From NCBI RefSeq assembly GCF_947488025.1, contig NZ_CANKYS010000006.1, positions 182,550 to 246,549 on the forward strand: a DNA stretch of 64,000 bases, given 5' to 3'. The notes under the pieces are model-generated. The model ran no database searches, was not told the origin of the DNA, and saw only the letters and a program-made list of their open reading frames with translations. The stretch is from an uncultured Nocardioides sp. (GTDB lineage Bacteria; Actinomycetota; Actinomycetes; Propionibacteriales; Nocardioidaceae). Positions 39,228-48,317 of the stretch are shown piece after piece (position 1 is the stretch's first letter; every line of letters starts with the position of its first letter). The translations under genes and the position numbers were made by a program.

Positions 39228-41296
39228 GCACCATCTTCGAGCGCGCGCAGGCGATCGTGTCCGACGCCGAGCGCGTCACGCAGGCCCACCTGCGGACCGT
39301 GACCCTGCCGGGCGCGACCATCGGCCTGATCACCCTCGACAACGGCGAGGACCACACCAAGCCCAACACCTTCGGACCTGCGTCGCTGCTGGCGCTCGAC
39401 ACCGCGATCGACGCGGCGCTGGCCGACGACACGATCGACGCGATCGCCGTGACCGGCAAGCCGTTCATCCTCGCCGCGGGCGCCGACCTCAACGCCATCC
39501 AGGGCGGCGGCCCCGACGCCGTACGCACCGTGGCCGAGCTCGGGCACGCCGTCTTCCGCAAGCTGCAGGACGGCGGCAAGCCGTCGTTCGGCTTCATCAA
39601 CGGCCTCGCCCTCGGCGGGGGCCTCGAGGTGGCACTGCACTGCACCTACCGCACCGTCATGGACTCCGCGCCGGCGCTCGGCCTCCCCGAGGTCATGCTG
39701 GGCCTGGTGCCCGGCTGGGGCGGGGCGTGGCTCGTGCCCAACCTCGTCGGCGCCGACAAGGCCGTCACCCTCATCGTCGAGAACCCGCTCAACCAGGGCA
39801 GGACCCTGGGCGGGCAGGCGGCGTACGACTTCGGCCTGGCCGACGCGGTCTTCAACGGCGCGGACTTCCTCGAGCAGTCGCTGCTCTGGGCGGCCTCCGT
39901 GCTGCGCGGCGAGACCGTCGTCGAGCGCCCCGAGGTCGACCGCGGAGAGGCGTGGGACGCTGCGATCGAGCGTGCGCGCGGGATCGTCGCGGCGAAGACG
40001 GGTGGCGGCTCCCCCGCCGCGGCGAAGGCCGTCGAGCTCATCGCCGCGGCGCGCGACACCGACCGGGACGCCGGCTTCGCGGCGGAGGACGACGCCCTCG
40101 AGGCGATGTCGCAGACCGCCGAGCTGCTTGCGTCGCTCTACTCGTTCGACCTGGTGCAGAAGCGGGCGAAGCGCCCCGCCGGCGCACCGGACAGGTCGCT
40201 GGCCCGCCCGGTGACCAAGGTGGGCATCGTGGGTGCGGGCCTCATGGCCAGCCAGCTCGCGCTGCTGTTCGTACGTCGCCTCGAGGTGCCGGTGGTGCTC
40301 ACCGACCTCGACCAGGAGCGGGCCGACAAGGGCGTGGCCTACGTGCACGCCGAGATCGACAAGCTGCTCGCCAAGGGGCGGATCAACCAGGACAAGGCCA
40401 ACCGCCACAAGGCGCTGGTCTCCGGCGAGACCGACAAGCAGGTCGCCTTCGGTGACGCCGACTTCGTGATCGAGGCCGTCTTCGAGGAGATGTCGGTCAA
40501 GAAGACGGTCTTCGCCGACGTCGAGAAGGTCGTCAGCAGCGAGTGCGTGCTGGCGACCAACACCTCGTCGCTGTCGATCACCGAGATGGCCGCGGACCTC
40601 GAGCACCCCGAGCGGGTCGTGGGCTTCCACTTCTTCAACCCGGTCGCGGTCATGCCGCTGCTGGAGATCGTCAAGGGCGACGCCACCGACGACGCGACGC
40701 TGGCGACGGCGTTCGCCACCGGCAAGGCGCTGAAGAAGACGACGATCCTGGTCAAGGACAGCCCGTCGTTCATCGTCAACCGGCTGCTCGGCCGGTTCAT
40801 GAGCGAGGTCGGTCGCATCGTCGACGAGGGCACCTCCGTCGGTGTCGCCGACGGTGCCTTCGCCGGCATCGCGCCGATGCCGCCGTTCGTGCTGCTCTCG
40901 CTCGTCGGGCCGGCGATCGCGCTGCACAACAACGAGACGCTCGCGGGCGCGTTCCCCGACCGCTTCTACGTCTCCCCCGCCCTCGAGCGCATCGTCGCGG
41001 CGAAGAAGGGCGCCTACTACGGCCCCGACGGCCGCCTCGACCCCGAGGTCGAGGAGCTGCTCGAGAAGCCCGAGCACCCCGTCGTCCTCACCGCCGACGA
41101 GGTGCGGGAGCGCACCTTGGCCGGTCTGGCCGAGGAGGCGCGCCTGATGCTCGACGAGGGCGTCGTCGCCGCACCCCAGGACATCGACCTGGCGATGATC
41201 ACCGGAGCCGGGTTCTCGTTCTGGAACGGCGGCCTGACCTTCATGCTCGACGTGAAGGGCATCTCGGAGAAGGCGACGGGCACGCGCTTCCACTGA
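39224..41296 (+). CDS. fadB: Fatty acid oxidation complex alpha subunit (enoyl-CoA hydratase/3-hydroxyacyl-CoA dehydrogenase), 690 aa
   Basis: The N-terminal about 300 residues are an enoyl-CoA hydratase with FILAAGADLNAI (oxyanion hole), GLALGGGLEVALHC and LPEVMLGLVPGWGG. The NAD-binding 3-hydroxyacyl-CoA dehydrogenase starts at VGIVGAGLMASQLALLF and has LATNTSSLSI, the catalytic His in GFHFFNPVAVMPL and KDSPSFIVNR. The GTG at 39224 overlaps the fadA stop; longer in-frame reading upstream is antisense-like and rejected. Two long inverted repeats follow the gene. Confidence 0.95.
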   Translation: MSTIFERAQAIVSDAERVTQAHLRTVTLPGATIGLITLDNGEDHTKPNTFGPASLLALDTAIDAALADDTIDAIAVTGKPFILAAGADLNAIQGGGPDAVRTVAELGHAVFRKLQDGGKPSFGFINGLALGGGLEVALHCTYRTVMDSAPALGLPEVMLGLVPGWGGAWLVPNLVGADKAVTLIVENPLNQGRTLGGQAAYDFGLADAVFNGADFLEQSLLWAASVLRGETVVERPEVDRGEAWDAAIERARGIVAAKTGGGSPAAAKAVELIAAARDTDRDAGFAAEDDALEAMSQTAELLASLYSFDLVQKRAKRPAGAPDRSLARPVTKVGIVGAGLMASQLALLFVRRLEVPVVLTDLDQERADKGVAYVHAEIDKLLAKGRINQDKANRHKALVSGETDKQVAFGDADFVIEAVFEEMSVKKTVFADVEKVVSSECVLATNTSSLSITEMAADLEHPERVVGFHFFNPVAVMPLLEIVKGDATDDATLATAFATGKALKKTTILVKDSPSFIVNRLLGRFMSEVGRIVDEGTSVGVADGAFAGIAPMPPFVLLSLVGPAIALHNNETLAGAFPDRFYVSPALERIVAAKKGAYYGPDGRLDPEVEELLEKPEHPVVLTADEVRERTLAGLAEEARLMLDEGVVAAPQDIDLAMITGAGFSFWNGGLTFMLDVKGISEKATGTRFH

Positions 41297-41305
41297 TCCG
41301 ACGCT

Positions 41306-41359
41306 GAGCGGTGCGTGAGGCATCTTCCGAGCCCGGGGATGATGTCTCACCCACCGCTC
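41306..41359. repeat. 19-bp inverted repeat 3' of fadB
   Basis: GAGCGGTGCGTGAGGCATC (41306-41324) and GATGTCTCACCCACCGCTC (41341-41359) match at 17 of 19 positions with a 16-base loop. It starts 9 bases after the fadB stop and may terminate the fad transcript. Confidence 0.65.
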
Positions 41360-41368
41360 GGCCACGGA

Positions 41369-41440
41369 CGCCCCGCCGGGCGGTGAGTCACGCAGGTTCT
41401 GGACCTCCAGAACGTGTCCCACTCACCGCTCGGCGGGGCG
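41369..41440. repeat. 20-bp inverted repeat with a nested palindrome, upstream of metP
   Basis: CGCCCCGCCGGGCGGTGAGT (41369-41388) and ACTCACCGCTCGGCGGGGCG (41421-41440) match at 19 of 20 positions. Inside the loop is a second perfect stem, GTTCTGGA-CC-TCCAGAAC (41396-41413). It shares the GCGGTG-GTGAG core with the repeat 10 bases upstream, so the two look like copies of a palindromic intergenic element. Confidence 0.7.
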
Positions 41441-41500
41441 TTCGCGTGCCTGATCTCTGGCATGCTGGTGCGCTCGACGTCGTCGGCAGGAGGAGGCACC

Positions 41501-43048
41501 GTGAGCGAAGCAGTGGAACACTCCGAGAAGCACCGGGGGGCGTTCAGCTCCCGCAAGGTCTTCATCCTCGCCGCGATCGGATCGGCAGTCGGGCTCGGCA
41601 ACATCTGGCGCTTCCCGTACGTCGCCTACGAGAACGGCGGCGGCGCCTTCATCCTCCCGTACCTGATCGCGCTGCTGACTGCAGGACTTCCGTTCCTGCT
41701 GCTCGACTACGGCCTGGGCCACCGCTACCGCGGCTCGGCCCCGCTCTCGTTCCGGCGGGCAGCCCGCGCGTCCGAGGGGCTCGGCTGGTGGCAGGTGGGC
41801 ATCTGCTTCGTCATCGCCGTCTACTACGCCGCGGTCATCGCGTGGGCCGCCCGCTACGCGTTCTTCTCCTTCGACAAGGCGTGGGGCGACGACCCCGAGG
41901 GCTTCCTGTTCGGCTCCTACCTGCAGGCGGGCGACCCGGGCATCAGCCTCGACTTCGTCAGCGGCGTCACGGTGCCGCTCGTGCTGGTCTGGGTCACCGT
42001 CCTCGCCCTGATGGCTCTGGGGGTGCAGAAGGGCATCGGCGTCGCCTCCACCATCTTCATCCCGATCCTGTTCGCCGCCTTCATCGCGCTCGTCGTGGTC
42101 GCGCTGACGCTGGACGGCGCATCCGCCGGCCTGGACGCCTTGTTCACCCCCGACTGGAGCGCGCTCGGCGAGACGAGCGTGTGGATCGCCGCCTACGGCC
42201 AGATCTTCTTCTCGTTGTCCGTGGGCTTCGGCATCATGATCACCTACGCCTCGTACGTCGGTCGCCGCAGCGACATGACCGGGTCCGGACTCGTCGTGGG
42301 CTTCGCCAACTCCGGCTTCGAGCTGCTCGCCGGCATCGGCGTGTTCGCCGCGCTGGGCTTCATGGCGACCGCCAGCGGCGTGGGCGTCGACGAGGTGGCC
42401 ACCGATGGTCTCGGGCTGGCGTTCATCGCCTTCCCGGCCATCATCAACGAGGCGCCGGCGGGCGCGCTGATCGGCGTGCTCTTCTTCGGGTCCCTCGTCG
42501 TGGCCGGTGTGACGTCGCTCGTCAGCGTCATCGAGGTCGTGATCTCCGCGGTCCGGGACAAGTTCGAGATGTCCCGCGTCGGAGCCTCGATGGCGGTCGG
42601 CGTCCCGGCCGCGCTGATCAGCATCACGCTGCTCGGCACGACCACCGGCGTCTACGTGCTCGACATCATCGACCACTTCATCAACCGGTTCGGCATCCTC
42701 GTGGTGGCCGTCGCCAGCATGCTCGCGCTCGTATGGGTGTTCCGGAAGACGAGCCTGCTGCGCGAGCACCTCAACCGCGACGGATCGGTGCAGGTCGGTC
42801 GCTGGTGGGAGCTGCTCATCGGCGTCTTCGCGCCGGCCGCACTCACCTTCATCCTGGTCAACGAGTTCATCGACAACATCCAGGAGCCCTACGAGGGCTA
42901 CCCGACGTGGATGCTGGCCACCCTCGGCTGGGGCCTCGCCGCCGCCGTGCTGGTGCTCGGGTTCGTCGCCGCGCGCCTCCCGTGGCGCGAGAGCACCTTC
43001 CTCGGTGACCCCGAGATCCAAGCCCGGCAGGACGAGAGGAGCTCCTGA
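41501..43048 (+). CDS. metP: Sodium-dependent transporter, neurotransmitter:sodium symporter family (MetP-like), 515 aa
   Basis: About 12 membrane helices. The family signature is at the first helix, AIGSAVGLGNIWRFPYVAY with unwound Gly/Asn sodium-site residues, then ENGGGAFILPYL. In Corynebacterium, MetP imports methionine and alanine with a tiny partner MetS; the identical pairing here supports that role. The GTG at 41501 was chosen because AGGAGG stands 6 bases upstream and the first helix follows after about 20 residues. The stop overlaps metS (TGATG). Confidence 0.88.
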   Translation: MSEAVEHSEKHRGAFSSRKVFILAAIGSAVGLGNIWRFPYVAYENGGGAFILPYLIALLTAGLPFLLLDYGLGHRYRGSAPLSFRRAARASEGLGWWQVGICFVIAVYYAAVIAWAARYAFFSFDKAWGDDPEGFLFGSYLQAGDPGISLDFVSGVTVPLVLVWVTVLALMALGVQKGIGVASTIFIPILFAAFIALVVVALTLDGASAGLDALFTPDWSALGETSVWIAAYGQIFFSLSVGFGIMITYASYVGRRSDMTGSGLVVGFANSGFELLAGIGVFAALGFMATASGVGVDEVATDGLGLAFIAFPAIINEAPAGALIGVLFFGSLVVAGVTSLVSVIEVVISAVRDKFEMSRVGASMAVGVPAALISITLLGTTTGVYVLDIIDHFINRFGILVVAVASMLALVWVFRKTSLLREHLNRDGSVQVGRWWELLIGVFAPAALTFILVNEFIDNIQEPYEGYPTWMLATLGWGLAAAVLVLGFVAARLPWRESTFLGDPEIQARQDERSS

Positions 43049-43176
43049 TGTCCACCTCTGCCGTCGTCATGATGCTGATCGCGATGCTCGTCCTCTGGGG
43101 CGGGCTGGGCGTGGCCATCTGGAACATCAACCGCTACCAGGGCGAGGAGCCGGAGAGCGTGCACCGCGACCTCTGA
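43048..43176 (+). CDS. metS: Small MetS-like subunit of the NSS transporter, 42 aa
   Basis: MSTSAVVMMLIAMLVLWGGL continues into one membrane helix with the usual WGG and ends with the short cytoplasmic NINRYQGEEPESVHRDL. This matches the MetS/NSS small-subunit family in length and sequence. Its ATG overlaps the metP stop codon by one base, so it is co-translated. Genes this small are easily missed. Confidence 0.85.
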   Translation: MSTSAVVMMLIAMLVLWGGLGVAIWNINRYQGEEPESVHRDL

Positions 43177-43197
43177 GGAGGCCCGGCCCGCTGGACG

Positions 43198-45102
43198 TCA
43201 GGCGGTGTGGTCGACCTCGACGATGCCGGCCCCGCCGTCGAGCGCGGTCACGTCCTCGACGATCGAGCGCGCGAGCGTCTGCGCGTCGAGACCGATGCGG
43301 GCCAGGATGACGTCGCGCTTGGCGTGGTCGAGGAACTCCTGCGGGATGCCGTGCAGGCGGAACGGCGTCTCGACACCCTCGTCGTTGAGGGTCTGCAGCA
43401 GCGTCGCGCCGCACCCGCCGACGCGACCGTTGTCCTCGACGCTGACGACGAGCCGGTGCTCACGGGCGAGGTCGACGATGGCGGGGTCGACGGGCTTGAC
43501 CCACCGCGGGTCGACCACGGTGACCCCGATGCCCTGGTCGGCCAGCCGCGAGGCGACCTCGACGGCCGTCGTCGCCATCGACCCGACGGCGACGATCAGC
43601 ACGTCCCGGTCCCCTGAGCGCACCAGCACGTCGGCGCCACCGGCGCGGTCGACCGCCGGTACGTCGGCGGGCGGAGGGCCCTTGGGAAAACGGACGACGG
43701 TCGGCGCGTCGTCGACGAGGACGGCCTCGTCGAGCAGCTCGCGCAGCCGGGTGACGTCACGCGGCGCGGCCAGGCGGAGGCCGGGGACGACCTGCAGGAT
43801 CGACATGTCCCACATGCCGTTGTGGCTCGCACCGTCGTCACCGGTGACGCCGGAGCGGTCGAGCACGAAGGTGACACCGCACTTGTGCAGCGCGACGTCC
43901 ATCAGCACCTGGTCGAAGGCGCGGTTGAGGAAGGTGGCGTAGACCGCGAAGACCGGGTGCAGCCCGCCCATCGCCAGGCCGGCGGAGGAGGTGACGGCGT
44001 GCTGCTCGGCGATCCCGACGTCGAAGGTACGCTCGGGGTACTTCGCGGCGAAGGCGTCGAGGCCGACGGGGTGCATCATCGCCGCGGTGATGGCGACGAC
44101 GTCCTCACGGCGGCCGCCGAGGTCGACGATGGCCTCGGAGAAGTGGTCGGTCCAGATCTTGCCCTTGGGCTTCTCCGCACCGGTCTGCACGTCGAACGGA
44201 CCGGGAGCGTGGAACTGGTCGGCCTCGTGCCGCAGGGCGGGGTCGTAGCCCTGGCCCTTGCGGGTCAGGGCGTGGACGATGACCGGGCCGTCGAAGCGCT
44301 TGGCGTTGGTCAGCGCCTGCTCCATGGCCGCGCGGTCGTGGCCGTCCACCGGGCCGACGTACTTCAGGCCGAGGTCCTCGAAGAGGCCCTGCGGGGCCAG
44401 CGCGTCCTTCATGCCCTTCTTGACCGCGTGGAGCGCGTCGTAGGCCGCGTGCCCGACGCCGGGGACGGCGTTGAGACGCTTCTTCACCAGGTCGAGCACC
44501 TGCTCGTAGCGCGGATTGGTGCGCAGCGACGTGAGCGCGGTGGCGAGACCACCGATGGTCGGCGTGTAGGACCGCTCGTTGTCGTTGACGACGATGACCA
44601 GGCGGCTCTTCTGCGCGATCGCGATGTTGTTGAGGGCCTCCCAGGCCATGCCGCCGGTCAGCGCGCCGTCGCCGATCACCGCGACGACGTGCCGGTCCTC
44701 ACCGCGGATCGCATAGGCCTTCGCCAGCCCGTCGGCGTAGGACAGCGCGGTAGACGCGTGGGAGTTCTCCACGATGTCGTGCTCGGACTCGGCCTGGCTC
44801 GGGTAGCCGCTGATCCCACCCTCCTTGCGGAGCGTCGCGAAGTCGGCGTGCCGTCCGGTGACGAGCTTGTGGACGTAGGACTGGTGCCCGGTGTCGAAGA
44901 CGACCCGGTCGTGCGGGGAGTCGAAGACCCGGTGGATCGCCAGCGTCAGCTCGACCACGCCGAGGTTGGGTCCCAGGTGACCGGAGTTGGTCGCGACGGT
45001 GCGGATCATCACGTCGCGGATCTCGGCGGCGAGCTCGTCGAGCTGCTCCGCGGAGAGGCCACGGAGGTCGCGCGGCGAGGCGATCGAGTCGAGGAGAGCC
45101 AT
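43198..45102 (-). CDS. dxs: 1-deoxy-D-xylulose-5-phosphate synthase, 634 aa
   Basis: First step of the non-mevalonate isoprenoid pathway. The thiamine diphosphate motif is [17 protein letters not shown], with [13 protein letters not shown] and [19 protein letters not shown] before it. The pyrimidine domain has [18 protein letters not shown], the C-terminal domain [10 protein letters not shown]. Length is normal. The ATG at 45102 lacks a clear ribosome site; TAGACT ends 8 bases upstream. Confidence 0.96.
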   Translation of the reverse strand: MALLDSIASPRDLRGLSAEQLDELAAEIRDVMIRTVATNSGHLGPNLGVVELTLAIHRVFDSPHDRVVFDTGHQSYVHKLVTGRHADFATLRKEGGISGYPSQAESEHDIVENSHASTALSYADGLAKAYAIRGEDRHVVAVIGDGALTGGMAWEALNNIAIAQKSRLVIVVNDNERSYTPTIGGLATALTSLRTNPRYEQVLDLVKKRLNAVPGVGHAAYDALHAVKKGMKDALAPQGLFEDLGLKYVGPVDGHDRAAMEQALTNAKRFDGPVIVHALTRKGQGYDPALRHEADQFHAPGPFDVQTGAEKPKGKIWTDHFSEAIVDLGGRREDVVAITAAMMHPVGLDAFAAKYPERTFDVGIAEQHAVTSSAGLAMGGLHPVFAVYATFLNRAFDQVLMDVALHKCGVTFVLDRSGVTGDDGASHNGMWDMSILQVVPGLRLAAPRDVTRLRELLDEAVLVDDAPTVVRFPKGPPPADVPAVDRAGGADVLVRSGDRDVLIVAVGSMATTAVEVASRLADQGIGVTVVDPRWVKPVDPAIVDLAREHRLVVSVEDNGRVGGCGATLLQTLNDEGVETPFRLHGIPQEFLDHAKRDVILARIGLDAQTLARSIVEDVTALDGGAGIVEVDHTA

Positions 45103-45110
45103 GGGGCAGG

Positions 45111-45116
45111 AGTCTA
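45111..45116 (-). promoter_or_regulatory. -10 hexamer TAGACT before dxs
   Basis: Minus-strand TAGACT ends 8 bases before the dxs ATG; a leaderless or very short leader is likely. Confidence 0.4.
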
Positions 45117-45118
45117 TT

Positions 45119-46054
45119 TCATGGGCGGTCGAGGACCGCCACCGACGGCTCGTGGAGGCTTCCCATCCACACGCGCCCCTCGTGCTCCCGGACCCCGGTG
45201 ACCATGTGGTAGCCGGGACCGTGGTCCGGCCGGGGCAGGTCGAGGTCGTGCACCAGGCGTCCCTCGTCGTCGTAGGCCTGGACCCGAATCGTCTGGGCCG
45301 GCTTGGGCTGCAGCGCCGCGGGGATCCGCGTGACCGCCTTGCGCAGCACCATCGGCGCCGACCCGAGCCGCTCGACGAGGCCGTCGACCGGGCTCGCCAC
45401 CGCGACCCAGATCAGCCCGTCGCTGCCCCGGCTGATGTTGTCGGGATAGCCCGGGAGGTCGGCGACGAGGTGGTCGCGCTCCCCCGCGCGCGGCCCGCTC
45501 AGCCAGAGTCGTACGACGGTGCGGCCGCGGCACTCGGCCACGGCGACGTAGGACTCGTCGGCGGCGAGCGCGACGCCGTTGGCGAAGGCGAGACCCTCGA
45601 GGACGACCTCGACGGCCCCGTCGGGGTCGCGTCGGAGCAGCCGGCCGGTCCGGGTGTGCTGGACGAAGTCGTCCTTCCACCGGTCGACGCCGTAGTGGAG
45701 CGAGGAGTCGCTGAACCAGATCGTGCCGTCGGAAGCGACGGCGGCGTTGTTGCAGAACTGCATCGCTCGGCCCTCGACCCGGTCGACCAGCACCTCGACG
45801 GTGCCGGACGCGGGCGCGACCCGGAGCACGCCTCGCCGGGCGTCGCAGACGACGAGGTCGCCGTCGGGGAGGAGCTCGAGGCCGAGGGGCCGACCGCCGG
45901 TGTCGGCGATCCGGCGGGTGCTGCCGGTCGCCGGCTCGAGAGCCCAGATCACCCCGTCCTCGGTGCCGGTGAAGACCGTGCCGTCGGGGGCGACGACGAC
46001 GTCCTCGGCACCCATCGACGGGACGGGGTGGACGGTGAGGGTGCGATCGGTCAT
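45119..46054 (-). CDS. SMP-30/strictosidine synthase-like beta-propeller protein, 311 aa
   Basis: Six-bladed propeller: [56 protein letters not shown] and [15 protein letters not shown] blades are clear. Members include lactonases and strictosidine-synthase-like proteins; most bacterial ones have no known substrate. The ATG at 46054 overlaps the stop of the double-Nudix gene (ATGA), linking their expression. A longer in-frame reading upstream is a shadow of that gene. Confidence 0.82.
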   Translation of the reverse strand: MTDRTLTVHPVPSMGAEDVVVAPDGTVFTGTEDGVIWALEPATGSTRRIADTGGRPLGLELLPDGDLVVCDARRGVLRVAPASGTVEVLVDRVEGRAMQFCNNAAVASDGTIWFSDSSLHYGVDRWKDDFVQHTRTGRLLRRDPDGAVEVVLEGLAFANGVALAADESYVAVAECRGRTVVRLWLSGPRAGERDHLVADLPGYPDNISRGSDGLIWVAVASPVDGLVERLGSAPMVLRKAVTRIPAALQPKPAQTIRVQAYDDEGRLVHDLDLPRPDHGPGYHMVTGVREHEGRVWMGSLHEPSVAVLDRP

Positions 46055-46917
46055 GGCGCCATGCTGGCGTAGAGATCGCTGTCGAGGAAGGCCGGGACGA
46101 TGTCGGTGGCGGCCGAGCTGAGGTCGAGCCCGCGCGCCACGGCGGGGTCGACGAACACGATCTGACGTCCCTCCCGGCAGTCGATGTCGGCGTCCGTGAG
46201 GTCGGTGGCGGCGACGAAGACCTGCATCACGTCCCACGAGCCGTAGGCCTGGTGATGGTCCACCACGAACTCCCGGAACAGGCGCAGGTTGCCCGCCGGC
46301 ATCCGGACCCCGGTCTCCTCCTCCAGCTCGCGGTGGGCGGCGGGCTCGAAGTCCTCACCCGGGTCGACGTGCCCGCCGGCCAGGCCCCACTTCTCCGGGT
46401 CGATCCGCGGGTGCTCGTCGCGCTCCTGCAGCAGGATCCGACCCCGGCGGTCGACGAGGATGATCCCCGCAAACTTCCTCGGGTCCGGACCGGGGTCGAA
46501 GGGGTGGACCTCGGACCACTCGCGCACCCGGTGGAGGGTCAGCTCCGTCGCCCTGTGCAGCGGGCGGTCGGCGAGGTCGTCGAGGTGGACGAAGACCATC
46601 TGGCGGCCCTCACCGCACACCACGTCCGCCTGCCTGGCGGTGGTCCGGACCGCGAACAGCTCGAACTCGTCGTCCCCGCCGCACCCGTCGCTGCGGAACC
46701 GCCGCGCCCCCAGCGACTCGAGGTCGTGGACGTCGACGAGGAGGCCGGTCTCCTCGGCGAGCTCGCGCACGGCCGCGTCGGCGAAGCCCTCCCCGGCCTC
46801 GAGGTCCCCGCCGGGGTAGCCCCAGCGGCCCGGCTCGTGGAGCGCGTCGTCGCCGCGCTCCTGCATCAGCAGCCGCCCCTGCGGGTCGATGACGGCGACG
46901 GCGGCGAACCTGTGCAT
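46051..46917 (-). CDS. Protein with two Nudix hydrolase domains, 288 aa
   Basis: Each half has a complete Nudix box (GX5EX7REUXEEXGU): GDLEAGEGFADAAVRELAEE continuing TGL in the first, and GHVDPGEDFEPAAHRELEEE continuing TGV in the second. Nudix enzymes cleave nucleoside diphosphates linked to other groups; two full active sites in one chain are uncommon. Substrates unknown. The ATG at 46917 is preferred to the GTG just before it because TAGGGT ends exactly 6 bases upstream of the ATG. It is co-translated with the propeller protein. Confidence 0.82.
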   Translation of the reverse strand: MHRFAAVAVIDPQGRLLMQERGDDALHEPGRWGYPGGDLEAGEGFADAAVRELAEETGLLVDVHDLESLGARRFRSDGCGGDDEFELFAVRTTARQADVVCGEGRQMVFVHLDDLADRPLHRATELTLHRVREWSEVHPFDPGPDPRKFAGIILVDRRGRILLQERDEHPRIDPEKWGLAGGHVDPGEDFEPAAHRELEEETGVRMPAGNLRLFREFVVDHHQAYGSWDVMQVFVAATDLTDADIDCREGRQIVFVDPAVARGLDLSSAATDIVPAFLDSDLYASMAP

Positions 46918-46923
46918 CACGCG

Positions 46924-46929
46924 ACCCTA
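46924..46929 (-). promoter_or_regulatory. -10 hexamer TAGGGT, leaderless promoter of the double-Nudix gene
   Basis: Minus-strand TAGGGT ends 6 bases before the ATG at 46917. The spacing chooses this ATG over the adjacent GTG at 46920. Confidence 0.5.
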
Positions 46930-46937
46930 GCCAGACC

Positions 46938-47354
46938 TCACATCCGCACCCGGTAGCGACGCCCGCGGAGGGCGTCCTCGACCAACCCCACCTCGCGGCG
47001 TACGCCGAGCAGGCGGGCGTCCTCGAGCTGGAACGTCTGCACGGCCGCGAGGACGACCGCCTCGTCGGCCACGTCCTTGAGGTCGCCGCGGATCTCGCTC
47101 AGCCCGCGGCGAGTCGCCAGCTGCTGGGCCTCGACGTGCAGCACCGCGAAGCGGGCCAGGACGACGACGTGCCGCCGCAGCCCCGAGAAGCGGCGGTAGT
47201 CGGGCGGGCAGAGGTCGAGCAGCCAGCTCGCAGCCGTCACCTCCCAGTCCGGCGCGTCCGGCGGTCGCACCTGCCGCGGCCACCCGGGCGGCGCGACCCC
47301 GCGGTGCCCCTCGGGCGGGGTGGGCCGCTGGCGGGGCTGCGGGGCGGGGAACAC
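46938..47354 (-). CDS. Hypothetical protein under a LexA-type SOS box, 138 aa
   Basis: I do not recognise a family. The first 35 residues are Pro/Arg/Gly-rich and probably disordered; the rest is helical (LRRHVVVLARFAVLHVEAQQ, LKDVADEAVVLAAVQTFQLE) with basic ends. There are no membrane segments. The GTG at 47354 is chosen because TAGACT ends 6 bases upstream. The space between this -10 and a TTTCAC -35 is filled by a perfect TCGAAC-N4-GTTCGA box, so the gene should be switched on by DNA damage. A role in DNA damage response is inferred only from this site. Confidence 0.7.
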   Translation of the reverse strand: MFPAPQPRQRPTPPEGHRGVAPPGWPRQVRPPDAPDWEVTAASWLLDLCPPDYRRFSGLRRHVVVLARFAVLHVEAQQLATRRGLSEIRGDLKDVADEAVVLAAVQTFQLEDARLLGVRREVGLVEDALRGRRYRVRM

Positions 47355-47366
47355 CCGGACAGTCTA

Positions 47367-47382
47367 TCGAACAGGTGTTCGA
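47367..47382 (-). promoter_or_regulatory. SOS (LexA) box
   Basis: TCGAACAGGTGTTCGA is a perfect match to the actinobacterial LexA consensus TCGAAC-N4-GTTCGA. It lies in the 17-base spacer between TTTCAC (-35, on the minus strand) and TAGACT (-10, 47361-47366) of the unknown gene ending at 46938. LexA binding there would block RNA polymerase. Confidence 0.85.
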
Positions 47383-47479
47383 CGTGAAACGGGTGACGAC
47401 TCCTCGACTGGCGGTCAACGGGGAAGGACGACCTCGACATGTCGCGGCGATGCTCCCCGCTGTGCCGCGGGCAGGGCGC

Positions 47480-47884
47480 TCAGCCCGCCAGGAACGACCA
47501 GCGCACCTGGCGCTCGTCGTTGTCGACGTTGAGGTCGACCAGGCAGATGCTCTGCCAGGTGCCGAGCGCGAGCCGGCCCCCGAGCACCGGGATCGTGCAG
47601 TGGGGCGGCACGAATGCCGGCATCACGTGGGAGCGGCCGTGGCCGGGCGAGCCGTGGCGGTGGCGCCAGCGGTCGTCGGGAGGCAGCTGGTCGCGCAGCG
47701 TGGCGAGCAGGTCGTCGTCCGACCCGGCGCCCGTCTCGATCACCGCGATGCCGGCGGTCGCGTGGGGCACGAAGACCTGGAGCAGCCCGTCGCCGCGGCC
47801 GTCCACGAACTCGACCGCGTCCTGCGTCAGGTCGAGCACGACCTCGTCCGCGCCGGTGCGGTAGGTGCGGATCTCACTGTCCAT
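47480..47884 (-). CDS. yjbQ: YjbQ (UPF0047) family protein, 134 aa
   Basis: Typical YjbQ trimer-forming fold: VFVPHATAGIAVIETGAGSDDD and GTWQSICLVDLNVD. The H..H metal-type residues are in WRHRHGSPGHGRSHVMPAF. Some members have weak thiamine phosphate synthase activity. It overlaps the upstream thiamine-binding gene by 11 bases, which fits a link to thiamine. Confidence 0.88.
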   Translation of the reverse strand: MDSEIRTYRTGADEVVLDLTQDAVEFVDGRGDGLLQVFVPHATAGIAVIETGAGSDDDLLATLRDQLPPDDRWRHRHGSPGHGRSHVMPAFVPPHCTIPVLGGRLALGTWQSICLVDLNVDNDERQVRWSFLAG

Positions 47885-48179
47885 CGCGCAGCGCCTCCTC
47901 GATCCGCTCCACCTTCGCGGTCAGCTGGCCCTCGTAGCCCGGGCGGATGTCGGCCTTCAGCACCAGGCCGACCCGCGGCGACACGGCGGCGACCGCGTCG
48001 ACGGCCTGCTTGACCACGGCCATCACCTCGTCCCACTCCCCCTCCACGTTGGTGAACATCGCGTTGGTCTCGTGGGGCAGCCCCGATTCGCGTACGACGC
48101 GGACGGCCGTGGCGACCGCGTCGGTGACCGAGCCGGAGGGGTCGCTGGACATGGGTGAGATCGAGAAGGCGACGAGCAT
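47874..48179 (-). CDS. MTH1187/YkoF-family thiamine-binding protein, 101 aa
   Basis: Ferredoxin-like fold of the UPF0045 family: VAFSISPMSSDPSGSVTDAV and ETNAMFTNVEGEWDEVMAVV are characteristic. Relatives bind thiamine. The ATG at 48179 has TAGCGT ending 6 bases upstream. It is coupled to yjbQ. Confidence 0.88.
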   Translation of the reverse strand: MLVAFSISPMSSDPSGSVTDAVATAVRVVRESGLPHETNAMFTNVEGEWDEVMAVVKQAVDAVAAVSPRVGLVLKADIRPGYEGQLTAKVERIEEALRDGQ

Positions 48180-48185
48180 GTCTCC

Positions 48186-48191
48186 ACGCTA
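48186..48191 (-). promoter_or_regulatory. -10 hexamer TAGCGT, leaderless promoter of the thiamine-binding/yjbQ pair
   Basis: Minus-strand TAGCGT ends 6 bases before the ATG at 48179. Confidence 0.45.
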
Positions 48192-48317
48192 GGGCACGCC
48201 CCGCCTCCCGGGCCGCGGCCACCCCGGCGGGTGGAACGACCCATCCACGCCCGTGCCTACGTTCGAAGGACCAAGGAACGGCCCTCCCACCCGGGGGCCC
48301 CAACGAAGGGACACCAC

